DNA from: an uncultured Bacilli bacterium
GTDB lineage: Bacteria > Bacillota_I > Bacilli_A > RF39 > UBA660
Direction: 5' to 3'
Length of the DNA: 5,864 nucleotides
NCBI GenBank assembly: GCA_944358685.1
Contig: CALVRQ010000117.1
Span: forward strand, 1 to 5,864
The position numbers and the translations under genes were made by a program. The first letter of the stretch is position 1; the number at the start of each line of letters is the position of its first letter. Below the pieces are notes generated by a model. The model made no database searches. It was not told where the DNA came from and was given only the letters and a program-made list of their open reading frames with translations. Of the stretch, positions 1 to 5,715 are shown piece after piece.

Positions 1-71
1 TCTATTTTTGTCACAAATCACAAACAATTACTTTCCCCTATATATCTTCGCTTGCGATTTGCCACAATAAA

Positions 72-108
72 GTTATAGAAGTTTTTTATAACCAAAAACT
101 TCTATAAC
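72..108. repeat. 15-bp perfect inverted repeat (hairpin)
   Basis: Positions 72-86 (GTTATAGAAGTTTTT) are perfectly complementary to 94-108, with a 7-nt loop. An alternative 6-bp hairpin (72-77 with 87-92) is possible because TATAACC occurs twice, at 87-93 and 103-109. On the plus strand no U-tract follows (CTACTAG). On the minus strand only a weak TTTATT follows. It is therefore not a clean intrinsic terminator. It could be a weak terminator of a gene left of the window, or a protein-binding palindrome upstream of the oxidoreductase operon. It ends about 30 bp before the -10 box at 140-145, so it probably lies outside that transcript. Confidence 0.7.
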
Positions 109-136
109 CTACTAGACATTATAATATAAATACTTA

Positions 137-145
137 TGTTATAAT
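137..145 (+). promoter_or_regulatory. Extended -10 promoter of the flavoenzyme operon
   Basis: TG-T-TATAAT at 137-145 is a perfect extended -10 element. No good -35 lies 17 bp upstream; TAGACA at 113-118 is 21 bp away. The start would fall near 152, leaving a leader of only about 10 nt that begins at the Shine-Dalgarno GGTGAT (152-157) before ATG 162. A second TATAAT at 120-125 is an alternative and would give a leader of about 30 nt. Confidence 0.5.
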
Positions 146-161
146 ATTTATGGTGATTCAA

Positions 162-1367
162 ATGAAAGAAGTTGTTATTATTGGTGGTGGTGCATCTGGT
201 TTAACTGCCGCTATTACTGCAGCTAGAAATGGCAAAGATGTTACCATCATCGAAAGAAATAATAAATGTGGTAAAAAAATTCTCATAACCGGAAATGGTA
301 GATGTAACTTTTGGAATCAAGACCAAAATATAAGCCACTACCACACCTCTACTCCAGAACTTCTAAAAAACTTTATAACCGAAGAAAGACAAAATAGTGT
401 TTTAAAATTTTTTAATTCTTTAGGTATAGTCTCTAAAATAAAAAATGGTTATTACTACCCATTCTCTAATCAAGCATCTAGTATTCACAGTGCCTTACTT
501 TTAGAATGTAAAAAACTAAATATCAATATAATAAACGATATAACCGTAACCAAAATAATAAAAAAAGATTGTTTTATTATCAATCCAAATAAAGAAAATA
601 TTAAAGCTAAAAATATCATCATAAGTACAGGTTCTAAAGCTGCTCCTAAAACAGGTTCCGATGGTTTAGGGTACACCCTTGCCAAACAATTTAATCATAA
701 TATAGTAACTCCCCTTCCATCATTAGTTCAGTTAAAAGGAAACGAACCATACTTTAAAAATTGGAGTGGTATCAGATGTGACGTTTTAGTTAACCTACTA
801 ATTAATAACAAATTAACAAAAAGCGAAGCAGGTGAAATTCAATTAACCAATTATGGCCTTAGTGGCATATGCATATTTAATCTAAGTGGTCTAGCCTCTA
901 TCGCCTTAAATAATAAACAAAATGTCACAGTAAGTCTTAATTTCATTCCTTTTACAAATAATCCTAAAAACTTTTTAAAAACGTTAAATAAAAACTCATA
1001 TCACAAAACAATCAGTGAACTATTAGAAGGATTCCTTCATTATAAATTAGTAGATATCATTTTAAAAAAAGCAAATATTAAAAGAAACATTCCTTTAAAC
1101 ACTTTATCAGAAATCGAATTAAATAATCTAATTCAAGCACTTACTAATTTTAAAATAAAAATTCTAGACACTCATACTCTAGACCACGCCCAAATATGTT
1201 CTGGTGGTATTCCATTAAATGAAATAAATAATAGCACCCTAGAATCATTGAAAATGAAAAATCTATACTTTACCGGCGAAATTATTGATATTGATGGAGA
1301 CTGCGGTGGATATAACTTAGGTTGGGCTTGGATAAGTGGCATAATTGCTGGAAAGAGTGTAAAATAA
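162..1367 (+). CDS. BaiN/RdsA-family NAD(P)/FAD-dependent oxidoreductase (HI0933-like)
   Basis: A 401-residue flavoprotein of the HI0933/YhiN/YtfP family, at the usual family length of about 400. Near the N-terminus GGGASG (residues 8-13) and E31 form the dinucleotide-binding Rossmann motif. Residues 37-49 carry the family signature GKKxLxTGNGRCN. The C-terminus has FTGEIIDIDGDCGGYN followed by a WAW segment (about residues 370-390), the second FAD-contacting motif. Start choice: ATG 162 is preceded by GGTGAT with 4-nt spacing, whereas the in-frame ATG at 150 has no Shine-Dalgarno and would add four residues (MVIQ). Known of the family: E. coli YhiN was reported as RdsA, which makes dihydrouridine in 23S rRNA, while clostridial BaiN has been linked to bile-acid reduction. 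The housekeeping rRNA role is the likelier one here but is inferred. It is the first gene of an operon and its TAA overlaps the next ATG. Confidence 0.93.
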   Translation: MKEVVIIGGGASGLTAAITAARNGKDVTIIERNNKCGKKILITGNGRCNFWNQDQNISHYHTSTPELLKNFITEERQNSVLKFFNSLGIVSKIKNGYYYPFSNQASSIHSALLLECKKLNINIINDITVTKIIKKDCFIINPNKENIKAKNIIISTGSKAAPKTGSDGLGYTLAKQFNHNIVTPLPSLVQLKGNEPYFKNWSGIRCDVLVNLLINNKLTKSEAGEIQLTNYGLSGICIFNLSGLASIALNNKQNVTVSLNFIPFTNNPKNFLKTLNKNSYHKTISELLEGFLHYKLVDIILKKANIKRNIPLNTLSEIELNNLIQALTNFKIKILDTHTLDHAQICSGGIPLNEINNSTLESLKMKNLYFTGEIIDIDGDCGGYNLGWAWISGIIAGKSVK

Positions 1368-2944
1368 TGCTTAGAATAAGACAAATCAAACTACCTATAA
1401 ACCATAATGAAAATGATTTAAAATTAAAACTAACCAAAAAACTAAAAATAAAAGAAAATGACATCATAAACTTTAAAATAAACAAAAAATCAATAGATGC
1501 GAGAGACAAAAACAATCTCATGTATGTCTATGAAATTGATGCCGACATAAAAAACGAAAAACACATATTAAAAAAACACTCAGCCGATATATTAAAAACA
1601 CCAAATGAAACATATAAACTGCCAAATAAAGGTAATTTAAAATTAAATCATCAAATAATTATTGTTGGTAGTGGACCTGCTGGCCTATTTGCTGGATACA
1701 TGCTTGCTAAAAGTGGCTATAAACCATTAATCATTGAACGTGGAGAAGATATTGAAAACCGTGTTAAAACTGTGGAAAAGTTTTGGAAAACCGGCGTTCT
1801 AAATCCAAATTCTAATGTTCAGTTTGGCGCCGGTGGTGCTGGAACATTTTCTGACGGCAAGCTAAATACTTTAACCAAAGATAAATTCTTTAGAGGAAAA
1901 GAAGTTTTAAAAACCTTCGTCAAACATGGAGCTCCCGAAGATATCCTATATCTAAACAAACCTCATATAGGTACCGACTTACTAAGAAATGTCATAAAAA
2001 ACATGATAAATGAAATAATTAAAATGGGCGGAAACATCAAATATCAAACATGCCTAACCAATATAAATATTAAAGAAGATAAACTAATATCAATCGAAAT
2101 AAATAGCAAAGAAATAATCCCTTGCGAAAACTTAATTTTAGCTCTAGGTCATAGTAGTAGAGACACCTTTGAAATGCTATTAAATAATGGATTAAATATT
2201 ATTCCTAAACCATTTGCAGTAGGTATTCGTATCCAGCACCCCCAATCTTTAATCAATAAATCACAATATGGTAATAATAAAAGCCTACCACCTGCCAGCT
2301 ATAAATTAACATACCAAACAACAAAAAAAAGAGGTGTTTATTCATTTTGTATGTGCCCAGGCGGATATGTAGTCAATGCATCATCAGAACCAAATAAACT
2401 TGCCATAAACGGTATGAGTAATCATAGTCGTAACTCAGAAAATGCCAACAGTGCCATCATTGTTACTATATCACCAGATGACTTTGGCAGTAACCCTTTA
2501 GATGGTATAACTTTCCAAAGAAAATTAGAACAAAAAGCCTACGAAATAGGCAAGGGAAACATCCCAGTACAATTATTTAAAGACTTCACTGAAAATAAAC
2601 AATCAAAAAATTTTAAAACCATAAAACCAATCTTTAAAGGAAACTATGAACTAACTAACCTAAGAGAAATTTTCCCAGAGTATATTTCTGAAGCCTTAAT
2701 TGAAGGCATCAAAAACTTTGAAAGAAAAATAAAAGGATTTGCAAGTGACGATGCCATATTATCTGCCGCCGAATCTAGAACATCATCACCAATTAAAATT
2801 CCTAGAGATGAAAACTTCACATCTAATATCAAAGGAATTTACCCTTGCGGTGAAGGTGCCGGATACGCCGGTGGTATTATGACATCAGCCATTGATGGCA
2901 TTAAAGTAGCTGAAAACATTATAAAAACATACACATCAAATTAA
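1367..2944 (+). CDS. FAD-dependent dehydrogenase, COG2509 type
   Basis: A 525-residue protein, counted from ATG 1367. The frame is open further upstream to 1322, but that stretch is the 3' end of the preceding gene. The one-base TAATG overlap and a purine-rich site (GGAAAGAG, 1350-1357) support 1367 and suggest translational coupling. Residues 1-95 form a lysine-rich N-terminal domain typical of this family. The FAD Rossmann motif GSGPAG lies at 101-106 with E124 at the strand end. Family signatures follow: QFGAGGAGTFSDGKL (152-166), GVYSFCMCPGGYVV (323-336) with Cys328 and Cys330, and GEGAGYAGGIMTSAIDG (495-511). The protein should be cytoplasmic and FAD-binding. The physiological substrate of COG2509 proteins is not established to my knowledge. 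Pairing with another flavoenzyme suggests a shared redox function, but this is inference. Confidence 0.92.
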   Translation: MLRIRQIKLPINHNENDLKLKLTKKLKIKENDIINFKINKKSIDARDKNNLMYVYEIDADIKNEKHILKKHSADILKTPNETYKLPNKGNLKLNHQIIIVGSGPAGLFAGYMLAKSGYKPLIIERGEDIENRVKTVEKFWKTGVLNPNSNVQFGAGGAGTFSDGKLNTLTKDKFFRGKEVLKTFVKHGAPEDILYLNKPHIGTDLLRNVIKNMINEIIKMGGNIKYQTCLTNINIKEDKLISIEINSKEIIPCENLILALGHSSRDTFEMLLNNGLNIIPKPFAVGIRIQHPQSLINKSQYGNNKSLPPASYKLTYQTTKKRGVYSFCMCPGGYVVNASSEPNKLAINGMSNHSRNSENANSAIIVTISPDDFGSNPLDGITFQRKLEQKAYEIGKGNIPVQLFKDFTENKQSKNFKTIKPIFKGNYELTNLREIFPEYISEALIEGIKNFERKIKGFASDDAILSAAESRTSSPIKIPRDENFTSNIKGIYPCGEGAGYAGGIMTSAIDGIKVAENIIKTYTSN

Positions 2945-2978
2945 AACTTTGTTTCAATTTCAAAAACAAAGTTTTTTT
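2943..2978. terminator. Bidirectional intrinsic terminator between convergent genes
   Basis: Positions 2943-2954 (AAAACTTTGTTT) pair perfectly with 2964-2975 around a 9-nt loop. T7 (2972-2978) serves the plus strand and T4 (2946-2943) the minus strand. The stem starts inside the TAA of the upstream dehydrogenase gene. The stop of the convergent VanZ-RDD gene (2979-2977) lies directly beside it, so one hairpin appears to end both operons. Confidence 0.85.
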
Positions 2979-4086
2979 AATTTTCTAACTTTTCATCAAA
3001 ATTATCTACATCTTTTCCTATTGTACTAACATATTTTCCTTTAACCAATCTATCATAAATTAAAGTTCTCCTTTTAAAAATATAAGTCACATTCACTAAA
3101 TAAAATATTCCAAGAAAAAGCACATATATAGCTCCCATAACAAACACTAAAACATTAGAAATTTCTATATTTCTTGTTATCACTACAAATAAATATCCTA
3201 AACCTAAAGGTATAATTAAATAATACAAAATAAGTAACACCAATCTAAAAAACAATCTTAATAATCGCTTATTTGGAAATTCAAGTTTCATATTTAAAAA
3301 TTTACTACCAAAAGTCTGACCATCAAAAATTCCTGGAATAATTACATAATAAATAACTAAAGAAATAATAAACACATGATTAAATCCAAATATCATATAT
3401 AAAAATCCTGTAAAAACAAACCATAATAACACATCTAAACAAAATCTTGTAAATCGTCTAAGACCGCTAATTTTCTTTCCCTCTTCTAAACTAGATAAAT
3501 CAATATTATCCCTAGAAGGTAAAAACTTTATAAATATCCCCATCACAAAATAGCCTACAACACCACCTAAAGTATTAATCATTAAATCATCTACATCAAA
3601 TAACCTATACGGATGCGGATATATGAAATATAATCCTGTTAACTGTGTCACTTCTAAAAATAAACTAAATAAAAAACTAAAAAAGATTGTTTTCTTTAAA
3701 CTATTTTTAAAATAATACCTAAGATACATTCCAAATGGCATAAACATCAATACATTAAATAGTACTGTATATACACTCGAATCTGCTAAAATAAGCCAAA
3801 TGTTATCAAAACTAGAACACTCTTTTATAATATCTAAAATAAAGTTAAACGGCACTAATTGACAAACCGGACTATTCATATCAATGCTATCTCTATCTGG
3901 AAGTGGAAAAATAGCCAAAAAATAAACACAAATCATATATAAAATAAAAGAATATATAATTAAAACTCTAAGTTTATTAATAGAGCCATATTTATGATAT
4001 TGCCATAGTATAAAAGGAATCGTAAATAAAAATGCTAAAAAAGGAAATGTTAAAAAAGCAATCTTAATAGCCTCTAAATAACTCAT
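2977..4086 (-). CDS. VanZ-RDD fusion membrane protein
   Basis: A 369-residue multispanning membrane protein with two recognisable domains. The VanZ-like half (about residues 40-190) has hydrophobic spans near 8-28, 41-62, 104-124, 131-151 and 168-189. It carries the family core: N111-x5-PFG (117-119), E145-x2-Q148-L-T, then R161-x-FDVDDL and N171-TLGG. The RDD-like half (about 208-340) opens with RRFTRFCLD (R-D pattern of RDD proteins), contains DGQTFGSKFLNMKL (255-268), and has spans near 214-254, 278-304 and 310-333. A charged cytoplasmic-looking tail follows. VanZ proteins give low-level teicoplanin resistance in some enterococci, but most chromosomal family members have no proven role. 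The VanZ-RDD arrangement is, to my knowledge, known in Firmicutes. The start is supported by AGGAGT (4097-4092), 5 nt before ATG. It overlaps a 28-residue upstream ORF by 4 nt. Confidence 0.88.
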   Translation of the reverse strand: MSYLEAIKIAFLTFPFLAFLFTIPFILWQYHKYGSINKLRVLIIYSFILYMICVYFLAIFPLPDRDSIDMNSPVCQLVPFNFILDIIKECSSFDNIWLILADSSVYTVLFNVLMFMPFGMYLRYYFKNSLKKTIFFSFLFSLFLEVTQLTGLYFIYPHPYRLFDVDDLMINTLGGVVGYFVMGIFIKFLPSRDNIDLSSLEEGKKISGLRRFTRFCLDVLLWFVFTGFLYMIFGFNHVFIISLVIYYVIIPGIFDGQTFGSKFLNMKLEFPNKRLLRLFFRLVLLILYYLIIPLGLGYLFVVITRNIEISNVLVFVMGAIYVLFLGIFYLVNVTYIFKRRTLIYDRLVKGKYVSTIGKDVDNFDEKLEN

Positions 4087-4169
4087 TTCTTACTCCTAAC
4101 CCATTTAATTAATGCAATTACTAAAAAGAATAAAAATAAAAGAAAAAAAGCAAAAGCAACCTCTAACAT
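4083..4169 (-). CDS. 28-residue single-span membrane peptide, coupled to VanZ-RDD
   Basis: A 28-codon ORF ending in TGA. It starts MLEVAFAFF, continues through an almost uninterrupted run of Phe, Leu, Val, Ile and Ala (residues 4-21), and ends IKWVRSKK, a Trp and basic stop-transfer tail. This is the profile of a single transmembrane helix with its C-terminus on the positive-inside (cytoplasmic) side. Support for a real gene: AGAGGTGA (4182-4175) is an excellent Shine-Dalgarno 5 nt before ATG; the ORF lies directly downstream of TATAAT boxes; and its TGA overlaps the next ATG (ATGA), giving classical coupling to the VanZ-RDD gene. I recognise no family. It may be a small partner or regulator of the membrane protein, or a leader ORF whose translation drives VanZ-RDD synthesis. 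Confidence 0.72.
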   Translation of the reverse strand: MLEVAFAFFLLFLFFLVIALIKWVRSKK

Positions 4170-4189
4170 ACTCCTCACCTCTAAATCCA

Positions 4190-4218
4190 ATTATACTATT
4201 TGCCATACCATTATACCA
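4190..4218 (-). promoter_or_regulatory. Promoter candidates for the small peptide/VanZ-RDD operon
   Basis: Two perfect TATAAT boxes lie in tandem on the minus strand. One (4195-4190) sits 20 nt before the small ORF's ATG. The other (4215-4210) has an extended TG (TGG-TATAAT, 4218-4210). Neither has a good -35 at 17 bp. The proximal box would give a leader of about 13 nt starting just upstream of the Shine-Dalgarno. Confidence 0.5.
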
Positions 4219-4230
4219 TCTTTCTTAATT

Positions 4231-4250
4231 ACAAAATATTACAATTTTGT
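4231..4250. repeat. Inverted repeat upstream of dedA (possible operator)
   Basis: ACAAAAT (4231-4237) and ATTTTGT (4244-4250) form perfect 7-bp arms around a 6-nt spacer. The site lies in the divergent intergenic region between the VanZ-RDD operon and dedA, 7 bp upstream of the dedA -35 hexamer. No U-tract follows, so it is not a terminator. A dimeric regulator site is possible, but chance is not excluded in such AT-rich DNA. Confidence 0.35.
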
Positions 4251-4257
4251 CACATTG

Positions 4258-4286
4258 TTGCTCATAAATAAATTTCATGTTATACT
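4258..4286 (+). promoter_or_regulatory. dedA promoter (extended -10)
   Basis: TTGCTC (4258-4263, a partial -35 match) lies exactly 17 bp upstream of TATACT (4281-4286). The -10 is preceded by TG-T (4278-4280). Transcription would start near 4293, giving a leader of about 12 nt that begins at the Shine-Dalgarno GAGGTG (4294-4299). The arrangement resembles the promoter at 137-145. Confidence 0.6.
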
Positions 4287-4304
4287 TAAAAGCGAGGTGT
4301 CCTT

Positions 4305-4928
4305 ATGCAAGATTTAATTATTGAAATTATGAATAACTTTGGTTATATTGGAGTCTTTCTCTTAATAGCTATTGAAAACGTTTTCCCACCAATCCCATCA
4401 GAAGTAATCTTACTATTTGGTGGATTCATGACAACATTCACCAACATGAATATTATTGGTGTAATTATAGCTTCTACTTTAGGTTCCTTATTAGGAGCTA
4501 TAATCTTATACTATATTGGTAAAATTTTAAACAAAGAAAGACTTAAAAAAATAATCACAAGTAAACCAGGTAAATTATTAAGACTAACCCCAGAAGATAT
4601 TGATAAAGCCGATAAATGGTTTGATACAAAAGGAAACAAAACCGTTTTCTTCTGTAGATTTATTCCAGTAATCAGAAGTTTAATTTCTATTCCTGCTGGA
4701 ATGAGTGAAATGCCCATGAAAAAATTCTTAATATATACTACCGCAGGTTCTCTAATTTGGAATAGTGCTTTAACAATTGCCGGTAGTATCGTTGGTGAAA
4801 ATTGGACTGACATATTAGAAATTATGGACCAATATTCACACATTATTGTCATCGCTTTAGCTGTTGTATTTATAATAGCACTCATCATTTTCTATTCAAA
4901 AAAAAGAAAAAAAAGTAATGCAAAATAA
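4305..4928 (+). CDS. DedA-family membrane protein (probable lipid carrier flippase)
   Basis: A 207-residue protein, typical DedA/SNARE-associated family length. Residues 14-40 contain ENVFPPIPSEVILLFGG, the family re-entrant segment with E24 and E33. Residues 49-72 are hydrophobic. Residues 115-132 read FFCRFIPVIRSLISIPAG, with R118 and R124 spaced six apart like the essential arginine pair described in E. coli YqjA. GSLIWN lies at 148-153 and a C-terminal span at about 178-197, ending in a lysine-rich cytoplasmic tail. Some DedA proteins recycle undecaprenyl phosphate (UptA) or move other lipids and support membrane-potential homeostasis; which applies here cannot be told. Start ATG 4305 has GAGGTG 5 nt upstream. 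It is transcribed alone, divergent from the VanZ-RDD operon, and its stop lies within its terminator. Confidence 0.92.
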   Translation: MQDLIIEIMNNFGYIGVFLLIAIENVFPPIPSEVILLFGGFMTTFTNMNIIGVIIASTLGSLLGAIILYYIGKILNKERLKKIITSKPGKLLRLTPEDIDKADKWFDTKGNKTVFFCRFIPVIRSLISIPAGMSEMPMKKFLIYTTAGSLIWNSALTIAGSIVGENWTDILEIMDQYSHIIVIALAVVFIIALIIFYSKKRKKSNAK

Positions 4929-4940
4929 GCATTATTTTTT
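4907..4940. terminator. Bidirectional terminator with the dedA stop codon in its loop
   Basis: Positions 4910-4921 pair with 4929-4940 (12 bp, one G-T wobble at 4915/4935), and the GC-rich end closes the loop. The 7-nt loop 4922-4928 contains the dedA TAA (4926-4928). T6 (4935-4940) serves the plus strand. On the minus strand A8 (4914-4907) becomes a U8 tract, which would end the convergent secreted-protein transcript (stop at 4971-4969). Confidence 0.8.
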
Positions 4941-4968
4941 CATAAATATAAATTCAATTTTAAATATA

Positions 4969-5642
4969 TTACTTTAAAAATACACTTATAATATTATCTA
5001 CATCAATAGTTTTAATATCAGACATTTTTGTAGCTTGACTTCCATCTAAATTAATTCTCCAAATAGCAGGATATTCTACAACATTATTTTGAAAATAACC
5101 ACTAATATAAAAATATATATAATTATTATTAACATATAACAGTTTAATATTTTTTAAATAATTATTATATACACCACCAACATTATATAATTGTTTAACA
5201 TTATTTCCAGTTAAATCAATTCTATAAATAGCAGGAAATAATACACCATTTTCATCATTTCCTCCTGTAGAATAATAAATATAATTATCTGTCACATATA
5301 CACTATCTATTTCCTGTATATTAATATTGTTAATAGAATATATAATTTTATCATTTTGACTATTTAAACTCAGTTGATGAATAGAAGCATACGTTACTTG
5401 ATTACCTGACCATGTCTGATTACTTGTATAAAACAAATAATTACCAGATTTCATAGAAGAAGAACAAGTAGTATAAAGTTCATCAATTGCTCCTTGAACA
5501 TCAGTACTAGATAGACCACTTTCTTTATTATCATAAGTTACATCTCCACTCGGAAAATATGTTGCTGCAGATACTCCAGCAATCCCAACTATCAAAGCCA
5601 TTAATATACATAAAAACACTCACTTTTAAAAATTTTATTCAT
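4969..5642 (-). CDS. Secreted repeat protein with a frameshift in the signal peptide
   Basis: The body frame is open from GTG 5619 (216 codons) and begins inside a hydrophobic segment, FLCILMALIVGIAGVSA, followed by an apparent signal peptidase site (VSA/A). GTG 5619 has no Shine-Dalgarno and follows an in-frame TGA. ATG 5642 has a strong site but is one base out of frame: as written it gives a 13-codon peptide (MNKIFKS...) ending in TAA at 5603-5601. One extra T in the T5 run (plus-strand A5, 5612-5616) would join MNKIFKSEC to the body, making a 224-residue preprotein with a complete signal peptide. The mature part opens with a VTYDN...GL.STDVQGAIDELY stalk-like motif seen in surface and phage proteins. 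Three repeats of about 36 residues follow (GTG-frame residues 59-94, 111-146, 165-200) with the pattern YIY...I.RI.L.G, resembling DUF5050-type beta-propeller units. Three units are few for a propeller, so the C-terminus may be shortened. Ligand unknown. Confidence 0.75.
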
Positions 5643-5645
5643 TTA

Positions 5646-5656
5646 CCTCATTCCTT
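5646..5656 (-). promoter_or_regulatory. Ribosome binding site that fixes the secreted-protein start at 5642
   Basis: On the minus strand AAGGAATGAGG (5656-5646) gives AAGGA at a suitable distance (8-9 nt) from ATG 5642, plus GAGG 3 nt away. No comparable site precedes GTG 5619 or the in-frame ATG 5601. This is the main evidence that 5642 is the ancestral start and that the body is shifted out of frame. Confidence 0.7.
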
Positions 5657-5679
5657 TATTTTAGATATTTCACACTTTT

Positions 5680-5708
5680 GTTTTATCCAATAGCTCCGAA
5701 AAAGTCAA
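5680..5708 (-). promoter_or_regulatory. Promoter candidate of the secreted-protein gene
   Basis: TTGACT (5708-5703, five of six consensus bases) lies exactly 17 bp from TAAAAC (5685-5680, four of six). The start would be near 5673, giving a leader of about 30 nt before ATG 5642. The -35 begins about 8 bp beyond the stop of the truncated transposase, so it may lie at or near the junction of the mobile-element remnant. Confidence 0.5.
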
Positions 5709-5715
5709 TAGTCAT

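Noticed and set aside
48..57. TCGCTTGCGA short dyad.
   Set aside because: Only four-base arms; expected by chance and with no context.
1..78. Possible coding at the left edge: all three plus frames are open here (frame 1 to TAG 76-78), and a minus TTG (27-25) has an AGGGGA-like site with a TTGTGG/TATATA promoter-like pair (67-39).
   Set aside because: The stretch is too short to separate coding from chance in AT-rich DNA, no family motif is visible, and evidence for the two strands conflicts.
485..685. Antisense open frames within the BaiN/RdsA gene and other flavoenzyme coding regions (also 1172-1521 and 2644-2832).
   Set aside because: Hydrophobic-looking shadows of A/T-rich coding sequence with no supporting ribosome sites or motifs.
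1322..1366. Upstream extension of the COG2509 gene to ATG 1322.
   Set aside because: It would overlap 45 bases of the preceding gene's conserved C-terminus in another frame; ATG 1367 at the TAATG junction fits the family N-terminus.
4511..4888. A 125-codon open frame on the minus strand inside dedA.
   Set aside because: It is antisense to a gene with strong family motifs, has no recognisable domain and lacks its own context; a shadow frame.
5620..5622. TGA before GTG 5619 read as Trp (code 4), giving a longer secreted protein.
   Set aside because: No other gene in the window uses in-frame TGA as Trp, Trp is TGG throughout, and the 28-residue ORF ends in TGA. A one-base indel explains the start better.
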